Source of the DNA: an uncultured Prevotellaceae bacterium
Lineage (GTDB): Bacteria; Bacteroidota; Bacteroidia; Bacteroidales; Bacteroidaceae
Direction of reading: 5' to 3'
NCBI GenBank assembly: GCA_902775475.1
Contig: CACYME010000013.1
Coordinates: forward strand, 1 to 64,000
Length of the DNA stretch: 64,000 bases
Each line of letters opens with the position of its first letter. The first letter of the stretch is position 1. Positions 52,265 to 61,511 of the stretch are shown here, piece by piece. The notes below the pieces were generated by a model. That model was not told where the DNA came from, ran no database searches, and saw nothing but the letters and a program-made list of their open reading frames with translations. Made by a program: the position numbers and the translations under genes.

Positions 52265-54088
52265 ATGAAGAATGTAAACAGAAAATTGAAGATTATGACT
52301 ACGAAGATCAATAAATATTTCGCATCAGGGCTGCTGTGCTGCACCGTTGCTGCAGTAGCCACGAGTTTGGGCTCATGCAGCGACTTCCTCGACATCAAGC
52401 CTCAGGATAAGGTCATCCTCGAGGACTTCTGGGATGAGAAGGCTGACGTGGAGAACGTCGTCAGCGGCTGCTACTCTGTGCTGCAGAGCTCCAATGCCAG
52501 AAGGTGTATGATGGTCTGGGGCGAGTTCCGCAGCGACAATGTCGTCTCCGGTCCTAACGCCAACAACGACGCCAACCTCTATAACGTGCTGAGGGAAAAC
52601 ATCACGGCCAAGAACGAATTCACCAAGTGGAGCAATTTCTACGATGTCATCAACAGGTGCAACACCGTCATGAAATATGCCCCCAAGGTGGCTGCTGCCG
52701 ACCCCAGCTATACGCAGAGCGACCTCTATGCTACCATCGCTGAGGTCTCGGCACTGCGCGACCTGTGCTACTTCTACCTCATCCGCACCTTCCGCGACGT
52801 GCCCTATTCCACGGAGGCATACACCGATGACAACCAGGTGATGGACCTGCCCGCCACGCCGTTCTACGACGTGCTCGACAGCCTCATCCTCGACCTGGAG
52901 AACGTGAAGAGCTACGCCGTGAGCCGCTATCCCGAGACAGAGCCGCGCGACCAGACGGGCCGCATCACCCGCGATGCCATCTACGCCATGCTCTGCGAGA
53001 TGTATCTCTGGAAGAAGGACTACGACAACTGCATCAAGTATGCCGAGCTGGTCATCCAGTCGAAGAAGGACCAGTTTGAGGAAGAGATTGCCAAGAACGG
53101 CCGACTGACGGGCGGTGCCAACCTGGCCACCCTGCGTGCCCGTCTCAACGGCTATCCCCTGGTCAACGACCAGCTTTCCGGCACCAGCTTTGGAACAGCC
53201 TATGAGGCCATCTTCGTCGATGGCATGAGCCGCGAGACCATCTTCGAGCTGTTCTATGGCAACGACCGCTATTCTCTCCGCGATAATTCCCAGCAGCCTG
53301 TGAATACTGCTATCGAAAGCTATTTCGGCAACCAAAGGACCCCGAAGGGACAGCTGAAGCCGTCGGACAAGATGACGGAGGACGTGAAGAATCTCTATGA
53401 GACGAAGAACAAGAACCTCGATGCCCGCATCTATTACAACTTCGCATTCCAAGACGACGTCATCACGAAGCTGGCTGCCAGAAGAATTACTATTAACACC
53501 ACCAACATCAAGGCTAATGATGTCAAGCCTCAGTACACTAACATCTCACCTACTTATTACAATGAAGGTGAGAACTGCAGCCAGTGGATTATCTATCGTC
53601 TGCCCGACATCATGCTCCTTGAGGCCGAGGCTCTCTGCCAGAAGATGCGTGAAGGTGGCGACGACGATGTGTCTGACTATAACAAAGAACTTCTCGACAA
53701 GGCTTTCAACCTGGTGAATGCCATCAACAAGCGCTCGCTCTGCGAGGCTCCGCTCCTTGATGCCGACACCCTGCACCGCAGTGACTACACCACGAAGAGC
53801 CTGATGGAAGACCTCGTGAAGCGTGAGCGCCGCCGCGAGCTGATGTTCGAAGGCAAGCGCTGGTACGACCTGGTGCGCTATGCCATGCGCGACAACAACA
53901 CCACCGAGATCATCTCGGCTGTGCAGACCCGCGACGACGTGAACGGCGACTATGCCAGCAACTTCTTCAAGAAGATGGATGCCATCTTCTGGCCTTACAA
54001 CTATGAGGAGATGAAGGTGAACCGCAATTTGGTGGCCAACCCCGCCTTCGGCACTGGCGAGAGCACCAGCTATGAGAAAGCGAAATAA
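52265..54088 (+). CDS. SusD/RagB-family lipoprotein 1
   Basis: Surface lipoprotein of 607 residues that caps the SusC-1 channel and binds the ligand. The signal is AVATSLGSCSDFLDIKPQD with a lipobox Cys. TPR-like helices typical of SusD follow (DLCYFYLIRTFRDVPYST, ITRDAIYAMLCEMYLWKKDY). The conserved C-terminal ERRRELMFEGKRWYDLVRY is present. The start at 52265 is uncertain: the ATG at 52295 (MTTKINKYF) also gives a complete lipoprotein signal. Confidence 0.94.
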   Translation: MKNVNRKLKIMTTKINKYFASGLLCCTVAAVATSLGSCSDFLDIKPQDKVILEDFWDEKADVENVVSGCYSVLQSSNARRCMMVWGEFRSDNVVSGPNANNDANLYNVLRENITAKNEFTKWSNFYDVINRCNTVMKYAPKVAAADPSYTQSDLYATIAEVSALRDLCYFYLIRTFRDVPYSTEAYTDDNQVMDLPATPFYDVLDSLILDLENVKSYAVSRYPETEPRDQTGRITRDAIYAMLCEMYLWKKDYDNCIKYAELVIQSKKDQFEEEIAKNGRLTGGANLATLRARLNGYPLVNDQLSGTSFGTAYEAIFVDGMSRETIFELFYGNDRYSLRDNSQQPVNTAIESYFGNQRTPKGQLKPSDKMTEDVKNLYETKNKNLDARIYYNFAFQDDVITKLAARRITINTTNIKANDVKPQYTNISPTYYNEGENCSQWIIYRLPDIMLLEAEALCQKMREGGDDDVSDYNKELLDKAFNLVNAINKRSLCEAPLLDADTLHRSDYTTKSLMEDLVKRERRRELMFEGKRWYDLVRYAMRDNNTTEIISAVQTRDDVNGDYASNFFKKMDAIFWPYNYEEMKVNRNLVANPAFGTGESTSYEKAK

Positions 54089-54120
54089 GACATCATTCAC
54101 GAAAAAAAGAAATAAGAGTT

Positions 54121-56280
54121 ATGAATAGAATAAAAGCACTTGCAACCAGAGCTTTCATGCTGTTGGCACTTGCCGTCGGTGGACTGGGTGGTCAGTTTCT
54201 GTTTTCCTCCTGCTCCGATGAACCCGATAGCGAGCACTTCTACACCTTCACCGGTGAGATGCTGAGTGACTATCTGGCCAACCGTCCGCAATATAGCGAC
54301 TTCCGGACAATTGTTGACCGCGCTAATCTGATGAATCTGATGGCTACCTACGGCAGCTATACTTGTTTCCTGCCCTCGAACGAGGCCATCGCCAACTATC
54401 TCCACGAGCGTGGGCTGCAGAGCGTCGATCAGCTCAGCGCCCTCGACTGCGACACCATCGCACGTACACACATCGTGGCCAACCTCTACTCCACCTTCGA
54501 CATGACGCAGGACGTGCTGCCCACGTCGAACCTGCTCGGCCGCTACCTGGCCACCTCGCAGACTGTCGATGCCGACAGCAACGCCGTTGTCTGTCTGGAG
54601 GGAACGGCACGCATCATCTTCAACAAGACGCTCGAAGACGGAACCGTCGTCCACCAGAACGACTCCGTTGAGAACGGTATCGTGCAGCCCATCGACATGG
54701 TGCTCGAGAAGTCGAACAGCTACGTCGCCGACATCCTGCGCGATAACCCCCGCATCAGCATCTTCTATGAGGGCCTGACTAAGACTGGTGTCCGCGAGCA
54801 GATCCTGCCCTTCATCGACCCTGACTACGACCCCAAGAAGTACGATAAGTACTACTACACGTCGCACATCTGGCGTGAGGTGGCCTGGGTGCCCAGCACG
54901 AAGAAATACGGCTTCACCGCCTTCGTCGAGCCCGACTCGGTCTATCAGGCCAAGTTCGAGGAATACGGCATCTCTACTGCCAATGGCACCCTGCGTGCCC
55001 TCTATGACCTGGCCTGCAAGATTTACGACCCCGTGTTCCCCAACGATGTCAATGCACCGGGCCACAGCTTCGAGAACCTCACCGACAGCGTCAACCCGCT
55101 GAAGCGCTTCATGCAGTATCACATCATGACTCGCTACGTGCCGGGCACTGCCGACCTAACCGCCCTGGTCGTTCCCATCACGAAGGAGGCCTTCGGCTTC
55201 GACACCAAGCTCGTCAACCCCATCGACTGGTATCAGACGCTGCTGCCCCACACCATGCTGAAGGTGGAACAGCTCACGATGAACAAGGACGAGAAGGGCA
55301 ACGACTGCCGTGGTGAAGATGCTGCCTACGTGAGCCGCCATTTCATCAACCGCCGCTATGCCGCTCCGGAGTACAACTTCCGTGGTGCCCTGGTCGACAA
55401 CACCGTGGAGCGTACGCCCAACCACGACGCCCTCAACGGCCACTACTTCTATGTCGACGACCTGATTGTCTTCAGCTACGATGTGCAGAACATTGTGCAG
55501 AACCAGCGCATCCGCATGGACTTCTCCGCCGTGTGGCCCGAGGTGATGACCAACGACATGCGCCTGAAGGGCAACTACCTGAAGGATGACTCCCAGACAT
55601 CGCCCGACGACTCCAACGACCCCGTGAACGGCAAGAACTACTACTTCCCCAACGGCTATCTGGATGGCGTCACCTACAACGAGTCGTCGAGCACGAAGCT
55701 CGTCATGCGCCGCCCCCACTGCAACTTCTGGTCGTGGCAGGGTGACGAGTGGAACCTCTTCGGCGACTACGACATGACCTTCCGCATCCCGCCCGTTCCC
55801 TACAGTGGCGAGTGGCAGCTGCGTCTGGGCTTCTGCTCCATCCCCACCCGTGGCATCATGCAGGTCTACTTCGACGGCAAGCCGCAGGGCATTCCTCTCG
55901 ACATGACCAAGGACCTGAACACCGACATGTACATCGGCGACCGTTTCACCAGTGCCGACGACTACAACAAGAAGACCGACGAGGAGAAGGCCGAGGAGCA
56001 GAAGATTCTGAAGAACCTGGGTGCCTATCGTGATGGCCGCAGCATGTACCACTTCAGCAACACCGGTGGTAAGGGCTACTTCATCGGCGACACCGGTACC
56101 TACCGTCGTATCCTCTGCCAGGTGAACATCGATGCCAACGAAGACCACTACATCCGCTTCCGCGTGGCCAGTGAGAGTAAGATGGGTAACAACAACGAGT
56201 TCATGCTCGACTACTTCGAGATGGTTCCCAAGAGCGTCTACGGCGTAGACAGCGATGGTGCCATGGAAGACGACCTCTAA
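54121..56280 (+). CDS. FAS1-domain lipoprotein 2
   Basis: A 719-residue lipoprotein (GGQFLFSSCSDEP, lipobox Cys). The first FAS1 module has YTCFLPSNEAI near residue 80 and GIVQPIDMVLE near 200; a second, weaker one has YGFTAFVEPDSVY near 262. The C-terminal 250 residues are a beta-rich domain (CNFWSWQGDEWNLFGDYDMT, RGIMQVYFDGKPQGIPLDM, DYFEMVPKSVYG) resembling a jelly roll; I do not know its ligand. It starts 32 bases after SusD-1. Confidence 0.82.
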   Translation: MNRIKALATRAFMLLALAVGGLGGQFLFSSCSDEPDSEHFYTFTGEMLSDYLANRPQYSDFRTIVDRANLMNLMATYGSYTCFLPSNEAIANYLHERGLQSVDQLSALDCDTIARTHIVANLYSTFDMTQDVLPTSNLLGRYLATSQTVDADSNAVVCLEGTARIIFNKTLEDGTVVHQNDSVENGIVQPIDMVLEKSNSYVADILRDNPRISIFYEGLTKTGVREQILPFIDPDYDPKKYDKYYYTSHIWREVAWVPSTKKYGFTAFVEPDSVYQAKFEEYGISTANGTLRALYDLACKIYDPVFPNDVNAPGHSFENLTDSVNPLKRFMQYHIMTRYVPGTADLTALVVPITKEAFGFDTKLVNPIDWYQTLLPHTMLKVEQLTMNKDEKGNDCRGEDAAYVSRHFINRRYAAPEYNFRGALVDNTVERTPNHDALNGHYFYVDDLIVFSYDVQNIVQNQRIRMDFSAVWPEVMTNDMRLKGNYLKDDSQTSPDDSNDPVNGKNYYFPNGYLDGVTYNESSSTKLVMRRPHCNFWSWQGDEWNLFGDYDMTFRIPPVPYSGEWQLRLGFCSIPTRGIMQVYFDGKPQGIPLDMTKDLNTDMYIGDRFTSADDYNKKTDEEKAEEQKILKNLGAYRDGRSMYHFSNTGGKGYFIGDTGTYRRILCQVNIDANEDHYIRFRVASESKMGNNNEFMLDYFEMVPKSVYGVDSDGAMEDDL

Positions 56281-56313
56281 GTTTTCAGAAAACAAGTAAT
56301 AAGAAACAGAGTT

Positions 56314-58182
56314 ATGATGATTACCAAGCTATATAATATCTTATGTGCAGGGTTGCTGGGATGCGCCGCCTTCGCAGTGACCGCCTGCACCGATACCTGG
56401 GATGACCACTACAACAGCCTGGGCAGCAGCGACGGCGATGCCGTCATGCACGAAGGCTCGCTGTGGCAGGCCATCAAGAGCGACCCCGACCTGAGCAACT
56501 TCGCTGCCGTCATCGAGGGGTGCGACTACGCCAAGACGCTCAACAGCAGCCAGGTGTTCACCGTCTTTGCACCCACCAACGACCAGCTGTCGCAGGCCGA
56601 GGTGCAGGCGCTCATCGCTGAGTACAAGGCCGAAGTGGCCAACCGGGTGGTCGAGGAAGACAACGTGGTGCTCAAGGAGTTCATCCAGAACCACATGGCC
56701 CTCTACACCCATTCCGTGAAACGCGAGGGCAGCGACTCCATCGTGCTCATGAACGGTAAGTATGCCCTGCTCGACTATAACACCATCGACGGCAAGCGCA
56801 TCCTTACCCGCAACCAGCTCTACAGCAACGGCATCCTCTTCAAGGTGGCCGAGCAGGTGAGCTACCTGCCCAACGTCTTCGAGTACCTGCGCAAGGACCC
56901 CGAGCTGGACAGCGTCCGCAGCTTCCTCTACAACGGCATGTTCTACCGCAAGGAGTTCATCCCCGAGCTGAGTGTCGCCGGTAGTATCGTCAACGGTAAG
57001 ACGCAGTACCTCGACTCCGTGTTCCAGACGCAGAACGAGCTCTTCGACTATCTGGGCCGCCTGAGCACCGAGGACAGCTCCTACATCATGGTGGCTCCCA
57101 CCAACGAGGTGTGGAAGCAGCTGGTCGAGGAATACGAGCCCTACTTCAACTACCCGAAGGATGTCGACAAGCGCGACTCTTTGGTCTACACCAACACACG
57201 CCTCGCCATCATGCGTGGCACCACGTTCAGCCGCACGTTCAACAGCGAGGCCTCGTTCCTCGACTCGGCCATGTCGGTGAACAGCACGCGTAACTACTCC
57301 GCCAGGAGGTCCCTGTGGGGTGGCATTCCCTTCGAGTACTATCAGTACATCAAGCCAATGGAGAAGCCCTACGGCGCCCTGGCACAGGCCGAGATGATGA
57401 CGTGCAGCAATGGCCAGTTCTACAAGGCAACGCAGTGGAACATCGACAAGCGCCAGACCTTCAACCAGTTCATCATCCTCAATGCCAACCAATCCACCAA
57501 TGTGAAAGAATTGAGCAAGCTGGAAGACTCACACCACGAGCTGGTGCCTACCATCAGTGAAGTTCCTTGTTATGTAAACAGCGACTACCGCAACTTCTAC
57601 GACCGCGTGTGGAACAACATGTTCGTGGAGTACAGGCCCAACCTCACCACGCCCAACCACTCGGTGACCTACTATCTGCGCGATGTCCTTTCCAACATTG
57701 GCTACGACATCTACCTGGTCACCGTACCGGCACTGGCCAACGACAGCAATGCCTCCGAGGCCGTCCGCGTACCTACCAAGCTGCGCATCACGATGACGAC
57801 GCCGGGCAAGGGCAGCGAGCGCATGAAGACCAAGGATGGCTCTGAGACCTTTGTTACGAAAGCCGACAGCATCGACTACCTGTTGCTGGCCGAGGACTAC
57901 AAGTTCGACGTCTGCACGGCAGGTGTCTCCGAGGAGCCCCAGCAGATCACCCTCCAGGTCGAGACGCGTGTCTCCAGTGCTGAGCTGCGCAATGGCACCT
58001 ACACCCGCACCATGCGCATCAACTGCGTGCTGATTGTTCCTCACGGAGCACTGCAGCTCGTCGATGCCCTGCCCGAGGACGAGTCGATACCCTCTTACAT
58101 GTGGGGAACGCCGGGCGTGCTCCTCTATCCGCACGGACAGTACGCCGACCGACCCTATAAGTGGTGGTACATGCAACGTTAA
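56314..58182 (+). CDS. FAS1-domain lipoprotein 3
   Basis: A 622-residue lipoprotein (CAAFAVTACTDTWDDHY, lipobox Cys). Two FAS1 modules are visible: VFTVFAPTNDQL near residue 80 with SNGILFKVAEQVSYLPNV near 170, and YIMVAPTNEVW near 256. The C-terminal third contains beta strands with LRDVLSNIGYDIYLVTVP and ends PYKWWYMQR. It starts 33 bases after FAS1-2 and ends 26 bases before the SusC-2 ATG, so it belongs to the same transcript. Confidence 0.82.
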   Translation: MMITKLYNILCAGLLGCAAFAVTACTDTWDDHYNSLGSSDGDAVMHEGSLWQAIKSDPDLSNFAAVIEGCDYAKTLNSSQVFTVFAPTNDQLSQAEVQALIAEYKAEVANRVVEEDNVVLKEFIQNHMALYTHSVKREGSDSIVLMNGKYALLDYNTIDGKRILTRNQLYSNGILFKVAEQVSYLPNVFEYLRKDPELDSVRSFLYNGMFYRKEFIPELSVAGSIVNGKTQYLDSVFQTQNELFDYLGRLSTEDSSYIMVAPTNEVWKQLVEEYEPYFNYPKDVDKRDSLVYTNTRLAIMRGTTFSRTFNSEASFLDSAMSVNSTRNYSARRSLWGGIPFEYYQYIKPMEKPYGALAQAEMMTCSNGQFYKATQWNIDKRQTFNQFIILNANQSTNVKELSKLEDSHHELVPTISEVPCYVNSDYRNFYDRVWNNMFVEYRPNLTTPNHSVTYYLRDVLSNIGYDIYLVTVPALANDSNASEAVRVPTKLRITMTTPGKGSERMKTKDGSETFVTKADSIDYLLLAEDYKFDVCTAGVSEEPQQITLQVETRVSSAELRNGTYTRTMRINCVLIVPHGALQLVDALPEDESIPSYMWGTPGVLLYPHGQYADRPYKWWYMQR

Positions 58183-58208
58183 TGCTCACTCTTAAAAACA
58201 GAAAGACT

Positions 58209-61200
58209 ATGAAACGATATATCATATTTGGATTTTCGCTGTTGATGGCCTTCCCCGCGAGCGTCTTCGCACAGGACGACGAGCAGGACGATGAAACGTA
58301 TGAGGCTCCCGTGAGAACCATTCCTGTGAAGCTGAAGAAGTATGAGACGCGTCCCGTCAGCGGCCTCGTCATCGACGCCAGCACGCAGAAGCCCGTGGCC
58401 GGTGCTATCGTGCGTGCTGCCGAGCTGGAAGGCTACAGCGTGCTGACCGAGGACGACGGCACCTACAGCCTCAACGTGCCCGTGTTCTGCTCCGCCCTGC
58501 TGGTCACCACCCCCGACCACAACCCTGTCCGCATCGGACTTGTCCTCGACTCGCAGCAGCGCACCGTGCTCCTCTATCCGTCGACCTTCGATGCCGACTA
58601 TGCCGCACAGACCAACGTGCGTGGCGACCGTCTGGCCACCGACTTCAAATACACCAACGCCGTCAACATCAAGGACGAGATTCAGAAGCAGCTCGGCGGC
58701 TACGTCCACACCGTGGGCCGCAACGGCACGCCCGGCGTGGGTAGCGTGATGTTCATGCAGGGCCTTAACTCCCTCAACGTCAACGCCCAGCCCCTCGTGG
58801 TCGTCGACGATGTCATCATCGACCAGCAGTATGGCCGCAACCTGCTGCACGAAGGTTTCTACAACGACATTCTCACCAACATCAATCCGCTCGACATCGA
58901 GAAGGTCACCGTCGTCCGCAACGGTACGGCCCTCTACGGTGCCAAGGGTGCCAATGGTGTCATCCTCATCCAGACACGCCGCAACAAGTCGATGGCCACC
59001 CGCATCACGGCCAATGTCTCCGCCGGTGTCACCTTCGAGCCCAAGTTCGTCTCGGTGATGGACGCCGGACAGTATCGTAGCTACGCCTCCGAGCTGCTCA
59101 AGACCACCAACACCACGAACCGCAAGTTCAAGTTCCTCAACGAGGATCCCACCTACTATTATTACGACCAGTACCACCAGAACACCGACTGGGCCGACTA
59201 CGTCTATCGCACGGCTATCAGCCAGAACTATGGCATCAACGTCGAGGGAGGTGACAACGTGGCCAACTACAACCTCTCGGTGGGCTACGGCAATGTGCAG
59301 AGCACGCTGAAGAACAACGGCATGGGCCGTCTGAACGTACGTTTCAACACCGACATCTCGCTCTCGAGCAAGCTCGACGTGCGCTTCGACGCCTCGTTCT
59401 CTAACGTCACGCGCAACCTGCGCAACGACGGCGCTCCCGTTGGCTACGACGAAGGCACGCCCAGTGCCCCCTCGTTCCTGGCCTACGTGAAGGCACCCTT
59501 CATGTCGCCCTACAGCTACGGTCACGACGAGAACGGCATCGGCCGCTTCTCAAGTTCCAAGTTCGACATCGCGCAGGAGAGCTACCTCAGCGAGGCCCTG
59601 GCCAAGTACACCAACTACAACTGGCGACTGGGCAACCCCGCTGCCATCCTCGACTACTCTGAGGCCGAGAACAAGAACCGCTTCGAGAACTCCATGCTCA
59701 ACCTGACCATCACGCCGAAGTACCAGATTACGCGCAACCTCTTCGCCAGCGAGCACTTCAGCTACAACCTGGTGAACACCAACGAGATGTTCTACATCCC
59801 CCTGAGCGGAACGCCCAGCTACTATGTCGAGAGCCTCGGCGGCTACCGCAACAACGAGGTGCGCTCGCTGGCCTCGAAGCAGAACTCCGTGATGAGCGAC
59901 ACCCGCCTCGACTGGAGCAACCGCTACTATGCCCACTATTTCCACATCTTCGGTGGTGCACGCATCAACTGGGAGAGCTTCACCTCCAGCGCTGCGCTGA
60001 GCTACAACACCAGTAGCGACAAGCAGCCCTTCCACACCAGCAACGACCACCAGGTCGTGGGCACCAACGAGAACTGGAACTCGCTGGCATGGTATGCACA
60101 GGCCGAGTACAACTACAAGAGCCGCTACTACCTGCAGGCCAACTTCACCATGGAGGGCTCGTCGCGCTTCGGACAGGACGGTGGCGACATCCGCCTGCTG
60201 AAGGCTCCCTGGGCACTCTTCCCCGGCGTGCAGGCCGCATGGGTCATCAGCAACGAGCCGTGGATGGCCGGTGTAAAAGGCATCGACTACCTGCGCCTCT
60301 CGGCCGGTTTCGAGCTCAGCGGTAACGACGACATCGACTACTATGCCTCGCGCAGCTACTTCCGCTCCCAGCAGTACCTCAAGTCCGTCTCCGGACTGGC
60401 CTTCGAGGGCATCGGCAACACCAAGATCCAGTGGGAGACCACCCGCCGCCTGAACATCGGCCTCGAGTCGAGCGTCTTCGGCGACCGCCTGGCCTTCAAC
60501 GTCAACTACTTCCGTTCCACCACCAACAACCTGCTCACCCGTCAGTCGCTCGGCTACCTCAGCGGACTCAGCAGCAACTGGTCTAACGGTGGACAGCTGA
60601 AGAACGAAGGCTTCGACGTGAGCTTCACCGCCAAAGTGCTCGCCCTGAAGGACTGGCAGTGGCAGGTGGGCGCCAGCGCCGGACACTACATGAACAAGCT
60701 CACCGAGCTGCCCGAGGGCCAGCAGTTTGTCGACACCCAGATCTACGGTGCCACCATCCGCTCCCAGGTCGGACAGTCGGTCAACGGCTTCTACGGCTAC
60801 AAGTCACTGGGCGTCTTCGCCAACGAAGAGGAGGCTCGGGCTGCCGGAAAGGGTGGCGAGAAGCTCTACTTCCTCGATGCCAACGGTCTCGACAAGAACT
60901 ACTTCGAGGCTGGCGACATGCACTTCGCCGACCTCAACGGCGACGGACAGATCACCGAGGCCGACCAGATGCTCATCGGCGACCCCAACCCCGACATCTA
61001 CGGAAACATCTTCACCACCATCTCCTGGAAGCGCCTGAAGCTCGACGTTCGCTTCAACTACTCGCTTGGCAACGACGTCTACAACTACCTGCGCTCGCAG
61101 CTCGAGGGCGGTTCGCGCTTCATGAACCAGACCACGGCCATGCTGCGCCGCTGGCAGGTGGAAGACCAGCACACCGACGTTCCGCGCATCACCTTCCAGG

Positions 61201-61478
61201 ATCCCCTGGGCAACGCGCGCTTCAGCAACCGCTGGATTGAGGACGGCTCCTACATCCGCCTGAAGTCGGCCACGCTCAGCTACGACCTCCCCGTGAACTC
61301 TGAGTACATCCAGGGCTTCCAGTTCTGGATCCAGGGCAACAACCTGCTCACCTTCACCAAGTACCTGGGCAGCGATCCCGAGTTCACCATGACCAGCAGC
61401 GTCATCGGACAGGGCATCGACCTGGGGCGCCTGGGCATGGGCCGCAGCGTGGTGGCTGGTGTGAAGATTAACCTGTAA
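58209..61478 (+). CDS. SusC/RagA-family TonB-dependent transporter 2
   Basis: Outer membrane importer of 1089 residues. The signal peptide (MAFPASVFAQ) is followed by an acidic stretch, a regulatory beta domain (PVSGLVIDASTQKPVAGAIV) and a plug (NGTPGVGSVMFMQGLNSLNV, LVVVDDVIID, VTVVRNGTALYGAKGANGVI) leading into the barrel. The plug segment VRNGTALYGAKGANG replaces the common LKDASALYG form. The ATG at 58209 gives a clean signal peptide; a longer frame from 58161 overlaps the previous gene. The barrel sequence is only distantly like SusC-1, so the pairs are not a recent duplication. Confidence 0.94.
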   Translation: MKRYIIFGFSLLMAFPASVFAQDDEQDDETYEAPVRTIPVKLKKYETRPVSGLVIDASTQKPVAGAIVRAAELEGYSVLTEDDGTYSLNVPVFCSALLVTTPDHNPVRIGLVLDSQQRTVLLYPSTFDADYAAQTNVRGDRLATDFKYTNAVNIKDEIQKQLGGYVHTVGRNGTPGVGSVMFMQGLNSLNVNAQPLVVVDDVIIDQQYGRNLLHEGFYNDILTNINPLDIEKVTVVRNGTALYGAKGANGVILIQTRRNKSMATRITANVSAGVTFEPKFVSVMDAGQYRSYASELLKTTNTTNRKFKFLNEDPTYYYYDQYHQNTDWADYVYRTAISQNYGINVEGGDNVANYNLSVGYGNVQSTLKNNGMGRLNVRFNTDISLSSKLDVRFDASFSNVTRNLRNDGAPVGYDEGTPSAPSFLAYVKAPFMSPYSYGHDENGIGRFSSSKFDIAQESYLSEALAKYTNYNWRLGNPAAILDYSEAENKNRFENSMLNLTITPKYQITRNLFASEHFSYNLVNTNEMFYIPLSGTPSYYVESLGGYRNNEVRSLASKQNSVMSDTRLDWSNRYYAHYFHIFGGARINWESFTSSAALSYNTSSDKQPFHTSNDHQVVGTNENWNSLAWYAQAEYNYKSRYYLQANFTMEGSSRFGQDGGDIRLLKAPWALFPGVQAAWVISNEPWMAGVKGIDYLRLSAGFELSGNDDIDYYASRSYFRSQQYLKSVSGLAFEGIGNTKIQWETTRRLNIGLESSVFGDRLAFNVNYFRSTTNNLLTRQSLGYLSGLSSNWSNGGQLKNEGFDVSFTAKVLALKDWQWQVGASAGHYMNKLTELPEGQQFVDTQIYGATIRSQVGQSVNGFYGYKSLGVFANEEEARAAGKGGEKLYFLDANGLDKNYFEAGDMHFADLNGDGQITEADQMLIGDPNPDIYGNIFTTISWKRLKLDVRFNYSLGNDVYNYLRSQLEGGSRFMNQTTAMLRRWQVEDQHTDVPRITFQDPLGNARFSNRWIEDGSYIRLKSATLSYDLPVNSEYIQGFQFWIQGNNLLTFTKYLGSDPEFTMTSSVIGQGIDLGRLGMGRSVVAGVKINL

Positions 61479-61481
61479 TAA

Positions 61482-61509
61482 TTAGGAATTAGTAATTAGG
61501 AATTAATAA
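61482..61509. repeat. Heptamer array between SusC-2 and SusD-2
   Basis: TTAGGAA, TTAGTAA, TTAGGAA, TTAATAA in a row, filling most of the 33-base spacer and ending next to the SusD-2 ATG. There is no facing partner. Confidence 0.8.
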
Positions 61510-61511
61510 TT

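Noticed and set aside
48862..61478. The two SusC/SusD pairs as a recent tandem duplication
   Set aside because: The proteins differ throughout, including the plug motif and the N-terminal domain, so they are old paralogues or of separate origin.
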